Part shown: positions 11,271 to 19,948 of the stretch, in pieces | Layout: each line of letters starts with the position of its first letter | Position numbering within the stretch: position 1 is the first letter of the stretch | DNA from: Alteromonas indica | GTDB lineage: Bacteria; Pseudomonadota; Gammaproteobacteria; Enterobacterales; Alteromonadaceae | Length of the DNA: 64,000 nt | Direction of reading: 5' to 3' | Assembly (NCBI GenBank): GCA_003056425.1 | Contig: PYVY01000001.1 | Span: forward strand, 248,001 to 312,000 | The notes under the pieces: model-generated | What the model was told of the DNA's origin: nothing | Seen by the model: the letters and a program-made list of their open reading frames with translations, nothing else | Databases searched by the model: none | Position numbers and translations under genes: made by a program

Positions 11271-11307
11271 GCGGCACCAGGACCAGCAGTCATTGTCTTG
11301 GTGCCGC
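11271..11307 (+). terminator. Hairpin between receptor and phosphatase genes
   Basis: A perfect 9-bp inverted repeat (GCGGCACCA / TGGTGCCGC) with a 19-base spacer, just after the receptor stop and 28 bases before the next ATG. The following TATTGTTT is a weak T-tract. It may partly terminate or set the receptor:enzyme ratio. Confidence 0.5.
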
Positions 11308-11335
11308 TATTGTTTCCCTAAAAGGAGAAAAAGCA

Positions 11336-12475
11336 ATGCGCCGATTTATCTTATGCCTGATGTTATTGGCCCCGCACGCTGCCTACAGCGCGCAGAATGT
11401 GATTGTAGTGACGCTGGACGGGGTGCGGTGGCAAGAGGTATACCGCGGCCTTGATACCCGCTTGATATCCTCCGATAACGTTACGAATAAAGCTCAACTA
11501 CTGGCCGACTTCGACGCGCCAGACAACCAGCAAAAAGCCCGTAAACTTATGCCCTTTGTTTGGCAGACTATGGCTACCGAAGGCGTGCTGCTTGGTAATC
11601 AGGATGTTGGCTCTACAATGCAGGTAAGCAACAACTGGTATATTTCCTACCCCGGATACAATGAACTGATTACCGGACGGGCAGACAATCGCATAGACAG
11701 TAATACGCCGCGGGCTAACCCGAACATCAGTTTTTTCGAATGGCTGCAGCAACGCCCGGGTTTTGCTCAACCGTTTGGGGTATTCGCCAGCTGGGACGTA
11801 TTTCCGGCCATATTTAACCGGGCGCGCAGTGGGTTACATATTAATGCCGGGTTTACGCCGGGTTCTCTGGACACCCCCGCAGAAGCCCTACTCAATACAT
11901 TGCAACAGCAAATACCCAGCCCTTGGGAACATGTCAGGCTCGATGCCTTTACCTATCATTATGCACTGCAATATTTACGCACCAACCAACCCAGACTGTT
12001 ATACATTGGCTTAGGGGAAAGTGATGACTTTGCCCATGACGGTAATTATGAGCAGTATATACGTTCAATCCATCGCAGTGATGCGCTGCTCAAGGCCTTA
12101 TGGCAAAGCATTCAAAGCCTGCCCGGGTATCACAACCAAACCGCCTTGCTGGTCACAACTGATCATGGGCGAGGTGCTACGCTGGAAGACTGGCAGCACC
12201 ATAGCTCGCGCCAGGCCATTGCCAAACAGGCCCCTGAATTGCTGCCCAGCGCGCCCCAGGGAATTACCGGCAGCCAGTATATTTGGCTGGCCGCAATAGG
12301 CAAAGACATTGCTTCTGGCGGGGTGGTCAAGGGCCCAGGCAAACCCGCCACACTGGCCCAGGTAGCCGCCACTGTTTTACAACTGTTAGGCCAACAGCCC
12401 AGTGAATATCATTCAGATATCGCCCCGCCTATGCAATCTGTGCTGGCCACCACATTACAGGAACCAACCCAATGA
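11336..12475 (+). CDS. Exported alkaline-phosphatase-superfamily hydrolase
   Basis: 379 residues from ATG 11336, which has a strong Shine-Dalgarno sequence (AGGAG at 11323-11327). The signal peptide is MRRFILCLMLLAPHAAYS. The alkaline phosphatase/nucleotide pyrophosphatase metal motifs appear in order: VTLDGVRWQEVY (first metal aspartate), SYPGYNELITG (the probable nucleophile serine, in the place of the PTxTxPN segment), GESDDFAHDGNY (Asp and His) and TTDHGRG (Asp-His). This fits a periplasmic phosphodiesterase or phosphomonoesterase needing two divalent metals. It overlaps the next gene by 4 bases (ATGA), which implies translational coupling. The exact substrate is not readable. Confidence 0.85.
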   Translation: MRRFILCLMLLAPHAAYSAQNVIVVTLDGVRWQEVYRGLDTRLISSDNVTNKAQLLADFDAPDNQQKARKLMPFVWQTMATEGVLLGNQDVGSTMQVSNNWYISYPGYNELITGRADNRIDSNTPRANPNISFFEWLQQRPGFAQPFGVFASWDVFPAIFNRARSGLHINAGFTPGSLDTPAEALLNTLQQQIPSPWEHVRLDAFTYHYALQYLRTNQPRLLYIGLGESDDFAHDGNYEQYIRSIHRSDALLKALWQSIQSLPGYHNQTALLVTTDHGRGATLEDWQHHSSRQAIAKQAPELLPSAPQGITGSQYIWLAAIGKDIASGGVVKGPGKPATLAQVAATVLQLLGQQPSEYHSDIAPPMQSVLATTLQEPTQ

Positions 12476-13566
12476 ACCATGCTTTACTGTGGCTGTTAGT
12501 TACCGGGACGCTTTTATTTAGCCCCATAAGCGCTGCTCAGACCAACGCTGCCCCACCCCCAAAAAGCGCCCTGGCACCGGGCAAGATTCTGTTTGGCTCG
12601 TGCAGTCATCAGGCTAAAACCATGCCTATCCTGAAGGCCATAAATGCCGAGCAAGCTGATGTATTTTTATTTTTAGGCGACAATATTTACGGCGATACCG
12701 AAGATATGCATGTCCTCAATACAAAATATCAGCAGCTAAAAGCGCAACCCGGATTCCAGACTCTGCTGGATAACCATCAGATTATGGCCATCTGGGACGA
12801 TCATGATTTTGGGGTCAATGATGGCGGGCGGGAATATCCCCAAAAAGAAGCGTCACGGCAGCTGATGCTCGATTTTTTTAATGTGGCAGCCGACGCGCCC
12901 CGCCGCCATCGCCAGGACGGTATTTATACAGCCCGTCGCTTTGGAGACGATGCCCATTCGGTCAATATCATCATGCCTGATTTACGCTGGAACCGTCCGC
13001 CAATTAACCAGGTATCGCGTGCTGAGTATTTACAACAACGTAAGCCGGCTAATCAGGGCCCTTACGCGGTACACCAGGATCCTACGGCCAGTATGCTGGG
13101 CGAAGCGCAGTGGCAATGGCTGGAAACTGAATTGAAAAAACCCGCCAAAATAAAAATCATTGCTTCCAGTCTGCAATTATTACCTGAGTTTACCGGCTGG
13201 GAAGCCTGGGCTAACTTTCCCTACGATCGCCAGCGGTTATTACAGTTTATCGCGCAACATAATATAACCGGGGTCGTGATAGTAAGCGGCGATACCCATT
13301 GGGGCGAAGTATCCCGGGTGGCCAGAGCGAGCGACACCACCTTACCCTATCCGTTGTGGGAGGTCACCAGCTCCGGGCTGACCGAAGAATGGAAACATAT
13401 AAGTCCCAACCGGCACAGGGTAAGCGATGCCACGCATGAGGTGAACTATGGGTTCATTACCATTGATTGGCAACAACCTGACCCGGCAATCTCTTTGGGC
13501 CTTAAAGACGTGAACGGTGATATGGTCACCCAACGAACGCTTACCCTCAGTGAGTTACAGCCTTGA
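12472..13566 (+). CDS. PhoD-like metallophosphatase (exported)
   Basis: 364 residues with a signal peptide (LLWLLVTGTLLFSPISAAQ). It has the PhoD-family signature order: FGSCSHQ near residue 43, FLFLGDNIYGD (metal-binding aspartates), AIWDDHDFGVND, and a distal VVIVSGDTHWGEV histidine motif. PhoD enzymes hydrolyse phosphomonoesters and phosphodiesters outside the cytoplasm using Fe/Ca. This form is shorter than Bacillus PhoD and resembles the alkaline phosphatase D group common in marine bacteria. It overlaps the preceding hydrolase by 4 bases, so receptor, hydrolase and PhoD are probably one transcript. I found no convincing Pho box upstream, so phosphate control is not shown. Confidence 0.88.
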   Translation: MNHALLWLLVTGTLLFSPISAAQTNAAPPPKSALAPGKILFGSCSHQAKTMPILKAINAEQADVFLFLGDNIYGDTEDMHVLNTKYQQLKAQPGFQTLLDNHQIMAIWDDHDFGVNDGGREYPQKEASRQLMLDFFNVAADAPRRHRQDGIYTARRFGDDAHSVNIIMPDLRWNRPPINQVSRAEYLQQRKPANQGPYAVHQDPTASMLGEAQWQWLETELKKPAKIKIIASSLQLLPEFTGWEAWANFPYDRQRLLQFIAQHNITGVVIVSGDTHWGEVSRVARASDTTLPYPLWEVTSSGLTEEWKHISPNRHRVSDATHEVNYGFITIDWQQPDPAISLGLKDVNGDMVTQRTLTLSELQP

Positions 13567-13912
13567 GCGAAGACTAGCGTAAAGAACACTGCCCTGAACC
13601 ATGAAAACGGCTTTGAGCGAGTACTGGCTTGCACAGGCATAGTGTCAAGCGCGGTTGATACAGGGTCTCAGTACAGGGGCGTACCGGCTTACCCCGTGTT
13701 GTGCTATTGCTGTGGGCACCTTGGTCGCTTTATGGTGGCCCACTACCCTTACCGCGGCCACGTTGTTTGCTATCTCTTTTACCCAGCCCCATCAATAGGC
13801 TACTCTGGCACTGCTTTCACCTTTGCCCCAGGCTAGATGACAAGTACCGCAAATTAGCGTACAAAAAAGGCGGAATTTTGCTTACCGCACCTGCTATGGA
13901 ACAAAATCTGCC
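13567..13912 (+). other. Intergenic gap with no recognised feature
   Basis: 346 bases between the PhoD-like gene and the PhzF gene. Short ORFs here have no ribosome-binding sites or recognisable composition. I see no strong hairpin or promoter. Confidence 0.6.
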
Positions 13913-14761
13913 ATGAAGCTAACTATTGATGTGATAAACGCGTTTACCGAAACCCAGTTCGGCGGCAATCCAGCAGCAGTGGTAATAACCGATGACTGGC
14001 TGGCCGACCCCCTAATGCAGCGTATAGCTGCGCAAAATAATCTTTCAGAAACTGCCTTTGTGGTCCCCCTTGACCAGCCTGAAGCTGGCCTCCCATCAAC
14101 CACACAATATGCAATTCGTTGGTTTTCACCTATCACAGAAATAGATTTTTGCGGGCATGCTACCTTAGCTGCCGCGTTTGTGTTGTTCAACCGCCGCCCA
14201 CCGGCAAATGCGCTTGATAGCCATAGCGCAGTGTGCCCTAGCACCCTGACGATGCATGCCCGCGCAGTCGGCAGCTTGCATCTTCAATACAGCGGCGACG
14301 GTACCATTGAAATGGATTTTCCACGGCGCGATCCTGTGGTGCCCGAGCGGGTACCCGCTGCGCTGATGCGCGGGTTATCTTTACCCCCTCAAACGGTATT
14401 GCAAAATGCTCAGGCTTATATAGCGGTGTATTCCAGCGCACAGGAAATTCTGGAGGTTACGCAAGATATTAATCAAATCAAACAGCTAGCCCCTTACGAC
14501 GTAGTAATCACTGCACCGGGCGATACCACCGATTTTGTATCCCGCTATTTCTGGCCCGCGAACGGGACTGAAGAAGATCCGGTAACCGGCTCTATACATA
14601 CAGGATTAGCGCCGTATTGGGCCCAGCGGCTGGGTCAATCGGAGCTAACGGCTTACCAAGCATCTTTACGTGGTGGCATGCTTTATTGCCGGGTAACAGA
14701 GACGCGTGTTTACATCAGTGGCAAAGCGGTCCAGTATCTGCACGGACAAATTATTATCTAG
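13913..14761 (+). CDS. PhzF family isomerase/epimerase
   Basis: A 282-residue PhzF-like protein with the family landmarks: TQFGGNPAAVV near the N-terminus, NNLSETAFV with the catalytic glutamate, ITEIDFCGHATLAAAF, and EEDPVTGSIHTGLAPYW near the C-terminus. The fold is a two-domain diaminopimelate-epimerase-like barrel. PhzF itself isomerises a phenazine precursor, but no phenazine genes are present here, so this is one of the widespread orphan members of unknown substrate. It is cytosolic and stands alone. Confidence 0.9.
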   Translation: MKLTIDVINAFTETQFGGNPAAVVITDDWLADPLMQRIAAQNNLSETAFVVPLDQPEAGLPSTTQYAIRWFSPITEIDFCGHATLAAAFVLFNRRPPANALDSHSAVCPSTLTMHARAVGSLHLQYSGDGTIEMDFPRRDPVVPERVPAALMRGLSLPPQTVLQNAQAYIAVYSSAQEILEVTQDINQIKQLAPYDVVITAPGDTTDFVSRYFWPANGTEEDPVTGSIHTGLAPYWAQRLGQSELTAYQASLRGGMLYCRVTETRVYISGKAVQYLHGQIII

Positions 14762-14850
14762 CACCCTAACCATTAGCGTGCCCCCTGCCCGGAATGGGTC
14801 TTTTGCTACAGCAGGCATTAGCGCTCCTATTTATTTATAACGAGAACTCC

Positions 14851-15324
14851 ATGAAAAAAGTCAGCCTGTTTGTTGATGTGCAAAATGTGTATTACACCAC
14901 CCGCAGCAGTTATCGTAAAAACTTCGACTATAATCGGTTTTGGGCTGAGGTAAGCGAATACGGCGATATTACTCACGCTTTCGCCTATGCCATTGACCGC
15001 GGCGATGAAAAGCAAATGCAGTTTCAGAATATTCTGCGGGCCATTGGTTTCGAAGTGAAATTAAAACCATTTATCCAACGGGCAGACGGCTCTGCTAAAG
15101 GGGACTGGGACGTCGGTATTACGGTAGATATTATGGAGTACGCAGCACAAAGCGACTTGGTGGTATTGGTATCTGGTGATGGCGACTTTGACATTCTGGT
15201 CGATCGGGTTCAGCAAAAATATGGCGTCGAAGTGGCCGTTTATGGCGTACCAGAGCTTACTGCCGCCAGTTTGCAACAGGCCGCTAGCCGTTACTACCCG
15301 ATTGGCCCTGATTTACTATTGTAG
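14851..15324 (+). CDS. NYN/LabA-type PIN-like nuclease domain protein
   Basis: 157 residues from ATG 14851, chosen because the domain begins exactly there (KKVSLFVDVQNVYY). The acidic residues of the NYN/PIN-like fold are visible: the FVDVQN aspartate, D95-region KGDWDVGITVD, and SGDGDFDILVD. The family is thought to be metal-dependent ribonucleases; bacterial LabA-like members are mostly uncharacterised. The 57 bases of open frame upstream of the ATG read as low-quality sequence. Neighbours give no hint of an RNA target. Confidence 0.88.
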   Translation: MKKVSLFVDVQNVYYTTRSSYRKNFDYNRFWAEVSEYGDITHAFAYAIDRGDEKQMQFQNILRAIGFEVKLKPFIQRADGSAKGDWDVGITVDIMEYAAQSDLVVLVSGDGDFDILVDRVQQKYGVEVAVYGVPELTAASLQQAASRYYPIGPDLLL

Positions 15325-15440
15325 CCAAGGGAAGTATATCCCTCTTTAACGCTTACCAGGTATTTTGTATGCTGTTAAAGAAACTCCCATAAAAGGCGTT
15401 ACGCCATTTATGGTTATACCAACCTCATCAGGGAGATGCC

Positions 15441-15794
15441 ATGCACTGGTATATTAAAGTACTTAAACACTATGCAGTATTTACCGGGCGGGCCCGGCGC
15501 GAAGAGTACTGGATGTTTTTCTTATTTAATCTGATTATCGGCTTTGTGCTGACATTATTTGAAAGGGTGCTTGGCGTCGATCCTTTTTTAAGTGGCCTTT
15601 ATAATCTTGCCATTTTTATTCCGTTTTTAGCTGTCACCGTGCGCAGGTTACACGATACCGACCGTAGTGGCTGGTGGTGGTTTATTGTCATGATACCCCT
15701 GCTCGGCGCGCTGATTCTTTTCGTGTTCACTCTGTTAGACAGCACGCCCGGCAGGAATGTCTATGGCGACAACCCCAAAAACGTGAACGAATGA
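15441..15794 (+). CDS. DUF805 membrane protein
   Basis: 117 residues of the DUF805 family (YhaH-like). It has the typical opening MHWYIKVLKHYAVFTGRARR with the REEYW motif, the VRRLHDTDRSGWWWF segment and three to four membrane helices. The family's function is unknown. It is a single gene followed at once by a hairpin at 15795-15816. Confidence 0.93.
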   Translation: MHWYIKVLKHYAVFTGRARREEYWMFFLFNLIIGFVLTLFERVLGVDPFLSGLYNLAIFIPFLAVTVRRLHDTDRSGWWWFIVMIPLLGALILFVFTLLDSTPGRNVYGDNPKNVNE

Positions 15795-15816
15795 AACGCC
15801 CCGTGCTGTGGGCGTT
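15795..15816 (+). terminator. Terminator after DUF805 gene
   Basis: A 7-bp perfect stem (AACGCCC / GGGCGTT) with an 8-base loop, followed by GTTTAT. It starts at the base after the DUF805 stop. The T-tract is modest. Confidence 0.6.
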
Positions 15817-15849
15817 GTTTATCTGCTAAACGCGCCCTATTGATTGCAT

Positions 15850-17163
15850 TCACCAAACCCATTTCCACCACAAAAATAATAGCAAAAAACCAAATAAATA
15901 GATTAGCCCAAGATAGCTAAATAGGGTGAGCAATGGGCCAGATTTCAGTTCATCGGCTAAGGGTGCGCGCCGAACTAACCGATGGTTTAACCAGGCGAAC
16001 ATGGGGGTAGTAACGAAGGCCAGAGTCATAGCGAAGCTTAACATGGCCAGTAGTGCCGATTTAAAAAACAACACGATGCTAAAGCTTATCACTGCCACGC
16101 CAATCAGGGTTTTCGTAAACACCGCCGAAGATGCCGCGGCTGAGCCTTTGAACAACATAATAGCTTCAGCTACGGCTCTGGAATAGCCATCGTAAACGGT
16201 AAGTGCTGAACCAAAAATACATAAAAATGCAATGAGTGCGATAAGCCAGCGCGACCACTCGCCTATCGTATTGGCGTATAAATCAACCAACTGCTGAGCA
16301 AAACCGATACTGCCACTGGCTAGGTTTTGCCCGCTACCGTGCAATACCAGTGCGCCCAGCGCCAAAAATACCAGCGCCAAAAGCATGGTGGTGAAATACC
16401 CCAGGTTGAAGTCAAACAGCGCCGAGCGCGGCGTAACCGCGGTATCCTTACATTGGCGTTTTAACCACAGTGAAGTAATTGCTGAAATTTCAATAGGCGC
16501 CGGCATCCATCCCATTGTAACCACCAAAAAACCGATACTGGCCATTGTCCATGGCGAAGGTGACACATAATCATCCGGCGCCACCGGCCCATTACTGATT
16601 GCCACCAGGGTAGCCGTGACGGTGGCGATCACCAACAGCACCATAATCACTTTGGCCACATTATCCAGCGCAGCAAAATGACCCGCTAACAAAATAAACA
16701 GAATAGCCGCCAGTACAATGCCCGCTAGCGCCGCCATCGGCAATGCCACTGGCATAAAGTAACCCAGCAAACTAGCTGCAAACATCAGCAAAGCTGCCGC
16801 ATTAACTACCGCCGAAATACAATTTAGCCCTAGTGCTACACCCAAATAGCCTTTACCCATATCGCGATAGCCGGTTTGCAAGGTTTGCCCGGTACTGATG
16901 GTATAGCTTACCCCCGCTCTGAAAAATGGGTATTTAAGCAAGTTAACCAGTAGCACCAGTAACGCCAGTTGCCAGCCATAGTTTGCCCCCGCCTGGGTAG
17001 AAGCTACCAGATGGCTACCGCCAATGGCAGCGGTGGCCATGAGTACGCCGGGGCCAAGCAAACGTATAATACTGCGAAGCGTTGTGGCCGAACCACCTAC
17101 TGCTTTTTCCACCACCGATTCCTTTTCCAGCTGCTGTTTATTTATATAAAGACCGCTAAGCAT
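15850..17163 (-). CDS. NRAMP-like divalent metal transporter, divergent subgroup
   Basis: About 437 residues with roughly 11 membrane helices and overall NRAMP layout. It opens with LLGPGVLMATAAIGGSH, where the classical NRAMP TM1 metal-binding DPGN would be; here the four residues are GGSH. In TM6 the classical MPH reads MPAPIE. Loss of the DPGN Asp/Asn ligands suggests a changed or absent Mn/Fe specificity, as known for the divergent NRAMP-related transporters. The ATG at 17163 is chosen; a TTG at 17187 is possible. It is transcribed alone on the minus strand, convergent with DUF805. Confidence 0.85.
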   Translation of the reverse strand: MLSGLYINKQQLEKESVVEKAVGGSATTLRSIIRLLGPGVLMATAAIGGSHLVASTQAGANYGWQLALLVLLVNLLKYPFFRAGVSYTISTGQTLQTGYRDMGKGYLGVALGLNCISAVVNAAALLMFAASLLGYFMPVALPMAALAGIVLAAILFILLAGHFAALDNVAKVIMVLLVIATVTATLVAISNGPVAPDDYVSPSPWTMASIGFLVVTMGWMPAPIEISAITSLWLKRQCKDTAVTPRSALFDFNLGYFTTMLLALVFLALGALVLHGSGQNLASGSIGFAQQLVDLYANTIGEWSRWLIALIAFLCIFGSALTVYDGYSRAVAEAIMLFKGSAAASSAVFTKTLIGVAVISFSIVLFFKSALLAMLSFAMTLAFVTTPMFAWLNHRLVRRAPLADELKSGPLLTLFSYLGLIYLFGFLLLFLWWKWVW

Positions 17164-17678
17164 TACACTTACTGCCCTGCGGTTCAATTACCTTCAGCAA
17201 AAGCCTATCGCAGGCGTATAATCATTAACCAGCAACCACTCATTACGCTTGCACTCAGACTTGCTTTCTGACCATGACTAAGGCAAAAATAGACAGGGAA
17301 GTAACCATTGGCAACGCACTCTTTGAGCCTGCAGTTGTCACCATGCTTTACTACCCGCGTTAGACGCAAATTATGCTCTGGCATCGCGGCCCAACAGTAG
17401 AGGACCGCGGTAGGGTTAAAGCAATCTTTACGGCTACTTTTAGGGCTGGCACACTTTGATGAACAGCAGTGCCTGGTGCTGGCCTATGCGTTATATCCAA
17501 GCCCACCCATCCGTATAAAGGGGCCACAAGGGGGCCGATAGTGCCCGTTACAAATAGCCAGAAGCACACGGAGAGGCAAGGTGGCTGAACGCCAATCGAT
17601 AAAAAAGCCCCTGGTAGCGCGGCTAAACAGAGCCGGGCAAGGTGTACGTAGTGCCCCGATAGCGGCAAGGAGGTTTAG
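17164..17678 (+). other. Intergenic region with no gene recognised
   Basis: 515 bases between the divergent NRAMP-like gene and the 135-residue ORF. Antisense ORFs near 17360-17687 have no ribosome-binding sites or family resemblance. It should contain the promoters for both flanking genes, but I could not identify convincing -35/-10 pairs. Confidence 0.5.
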
Positions 17679-18086
17679 ATGTATCAACCAAGAACGGTGA
17701 CCTCACATCCGTCGTGGCGAGATAGCGACGGCGTGAAGCTTTATGCGATTGCTTCACAACACCGCAGTGTCAATGTGGACCGGTTTTATCCGCAGTTAGC
17801 TACGATGAAGCAGGCAGTGCAGGGTAGTTGGCTTAGCACCGCGGCGTTCGCTATTTTACATGCTGGCGAGGGGGCAGATTATTTAGTATTAGCATGGTGG
17901 GGTAACGATAATGAGCTATTTACTCAGGTCGCCGTGCATACCGGCGCCGACTGGGTTATTGATGCCAGCCGTTTCTCCTTTTGTTTATACGATATGAGCG
18001 TAATGTGGCAAGAGCGCGCCGCCTATATTAAAACAATGGATTGCGCCGCGCCTTCCTTAGCGGCTTATCAGGCCTGCCGGGGATAA
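17679..18086 (+). CDS. Hypothetical protein, 135 residues
   Basis: A soluble protein with a near-perfect Shine-Dalgarno sequence (AAGGAGG at 17667-17673, 5 bases before ATG), which makes expression likely. The sequence is rich in aromatic residues (YLVLAWWGNDNELF, DMSVMWQERAAYI) and has no signal peptide or membrane helix. I do not recognise the family. It lies alone before the acetyltransferase gene, 212 bases downstream. Confidence 0.75.
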   Translation: MYQPRTVTSHPSWRDSDGVKLYAIASQHRSVNVDRFYPQLATMKQAVQGSWLSTAAFAILHAGEGADYLVLAWWGNDNELFTQVAVHTGADWVIDASRFSFCLYDMSVMWQERAAYIKTMDCAAPSLAAYQACRG

Positions 18087-18298
18087 ACTGACCGAAATAC
18101 TATGCTGGCGACAGGACGGGGGACTTGGGTTCAACTGGCAGGCGTCCCGGCCAACACTATCAATATAACCGATTGAGCTAAACAGTATGGGGGTTGTGCC
18201 AACTACACATCAGTTGAACAATATTCCCCCCATTACCATTGTCACTGAATGCGACCGTTTCGCCTTCAGTCAACCATCAACCTGATACACCAAGATTA

Positions 18299-18799
18299 AT
18301 GAGCAAACATACCACGGTGCGGGCCGTCACTCCCGAAGATACAGCGGCAATAACCGCCATATACAACCACTATATTCAAACTTCATTGGCCACCTTTGAA
18401 GAGCAACCTGTTACTACCGAAGATATGGCCCAGCGTATAGCTACCTGTTCGGCCAATGGCTATCCCTGGCTGGTAGCAGTAAGCCAGGGGGTGATCACCG
18501 GTTATGCGTATGCCGGCGTGTGGAAAGCCCGTTCAGCGTACCGTTTTACCAGTGAAATAACGGTTTACCTGCACCCTCAATACTACCGGACAGGAAACGG
18601 AACAGCGTTGTATTCAGCACTTTTTGAAGCCCTCAGAGCAACCCCTGTACGAACCGTCATTGCGGTCATTACGCTGCCTAATGAGGCCAGTGTAGCCCTG
18701 CACGAAAAATTTGCTATGCACAAGGTAGCGCATTTTGCCCAAGTCGGGTTCAAGTTCAATCAATGGCAAGATGTGGGGTACTGGCAGGGAGCGCTTTGA
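18299..18799 (+). CDS. GNAT N-acetyltransferase, phosphinothricin-acetyltransferase-like
   Basis: 166 residues from ATG 18299, which places the start right before the first strand (TTVRAVTPEDTAAITAIYN). The family segments TFEEQPVTTEDMAQRI, YAYAGVWKARSAYRFTSEI and the acetyl-CoA loop YRTGNGTALY, then VALHEKFAMHKVAHFAQVG, are those of PAT/MddA-type acetyltransferases. Such enzymes acetylate phosphinothricin, methionine sulfoximine or related amino acids. It is cytosolic. The GST gene starts 79 bases later and may be co-transcribed. Confidence 0.88.
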   Translation: MSKHTTVRAVTPEDTAAITAIYNHYIQTSLATFEEQPVTTEDMAQRIATCSANGYPWLVAVSQGVITGYAYAGVWKARSAYRFTSEITVYLHPQYYRTGNGTALYSALFEALRATPVRTVIAVITLPNEASVALHEKFAMHKVAHFAQVGFKFNQWQDVGYWQGAL

Positions 18800-18878
18800 T
18801 ACCCTTTTGCTGAAGGTTTCAAAACCCTCAGGTTTGCGCTATGGTGATGTATTGAATCCTGCCTGGTGGGGCCAAACA

Positions 18879-19505
18879 ATGAAGGTTTACGGCGACATTG
18901 TTTCGGGTAATTGCTACAAAGTTAAACTGGTATTGGCCATGCTGGGGATTTCGCACGACTGGATTCATATTGATATTATGGTGGGCGAGACAACCAACAG
19001 CGCCTTTTTAAAGCGCCATCCCTTGGGTAAAATTCCGTTGCTTGAAACACCCTCAGGTGAGTTTCTAAGCGAATCAAATGCAATAATCAATTATCTGGCC
19101 GCTGGCACGCCGCTGGTAGGGCAGAACGCATTTAGCTACGCCAAAATCCAACAATGGCAGTTTTTTGAGCAGTACAGCCACGAACCTTACATAGCCGTTG
19201 CCCGGTTTATTAATAAATACCTGGGTTGTCCTATCGACCGTCAGCAGGAATTCGCCGCGAAACAAGCCGGCGGGCACCGCGCGTTAGGTTATATGGATCA
19301 GCAACTATCTATGACCCCATTTTTAACCGGCGCAGTATTTACCACAGCAGATATTGCGCTTTACGCTTACACCCATGTGGCACACGAGGGTGGTTTTGCC
19401 TTGTCCGGCTACCCGGCGCTGGGCCGCTGGTTGTCCCTGGTTGCCGCGCAACCCGGCTATATCAGTATGCACGACGCCGCTCGGGAGCAGGGTATAACGC
19501 TTTAA
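18879..19505 (+). CDS. Glutathione S-transferase family protein
   Basis: 208 residues from ATG 18879. The N-terminal thioredoxin-like domain shows SGNCYKVKLVLAML (a serine in the usual catalytic region), HPLGKIPLLE with the cis-proline, and FLSESNAIINYLA with the glutathione-binding ESNAI motif. The C-terminal helical domain contains LTGAVFTTADIALYAY, the conserved N-capping box. It likely detoxifies electrophiles in the cytosol. It is followed 14 bases later by a VOC-family gene, so the two may share a transcript. Confidence 0.92.
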   Translation: MKVYGDIVSGNCYKVKLVLAMLGISHDWIHIDIMVGETTNSAFLKRHPLGKIPLLETPSGEFLSESNAIINYLAAGTPLVGQNAFSYAKIQQWQFFEQYSHEPYIAVARFINKYLGCPIDRQQEFAAKQAGGHRALGYMDQQLSMTPFLTGAVFTTADIALYAYTHVAHEGGFALSGYPALGRWLSLVAAQPGYISMHDAAREQGITL

Positions 19506-19519
19506 TGAGGTAATATATT

Positions 19520-19894
19520 ATGCAAAAAGTTACTGGTATTGGCGGACTGTTCTTTCGTTCAGAAACGCCCCGTGAACTGGCTACGTGGTATCACACACAT
19601 TTGGGTATTAGTACCGTGCCTGACAACTACGATGACCCCGGATGGCAGCAACAAGCCGGCACCACCGTGTTTGCTCCGTTTGAACAAACCAGTGACTATT
19701 TTGGCAACCCCGATAAAGTCTGGATGATTAATTTCCGGGTAGACGATCTCAACGCGATGGTACAACAGTTAAGAAACGCGGGTATTGAGGTCACTGTAGA
19801 TGAGCAAACCTATCCCAACGGCCGGTTTGCTCGCTTAATAGACCCTGAAGGCAACCCTATTGAACTGTGGGAACCGGCTACAGATATGCGCTGA
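19520..19894 (+). CDS. VOC/glyoxalase-family protein
   Basis: 124 residues with a Shine-Dalgarno GAGGT upstream. The vicinal-oxygen-chelate fold is shown by GIGGLFFRSETPRELATWY at the start and RFARLIDPEGNPIELWEP at the end, the latter containing the conserved metal glutamate. Single-domain members work as dimers. The substrate is unknown; placement after a GST gene suggests stress or detoxification chemistry. Confidence 0.9.
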   Translation: MQKVTGIGGLFFRSETPRELATWYHTHLGISTVPDNYDDPGWQQQAGTTVFAPFEQTSDYFGNPDKVWMINFRVDDLNAMVQQLRNAGIEVTVDEQTYPNGRFARLIDPEGNPIELWEPATDMR

Positions 19895-19948
19895 AACGGT
19901 CGCGCTCGCGGGTTACTTTCGACTTACAAAACAACAGCAAGGAACACC

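Noticed and set aside
13567..13912. Small ORFs in the gap after the PhoD-like gene.
   Set aside because: No ribosome-binding site, no recognisable domain, and composition unlike the neighbouring genes.
17164..17678. A 102-residue antisense ORF near 17360-17668 as a missed gene.
   Set aside because: No Shine-Dalgarno sequence, unusual residue composition and no recognisable pattern.
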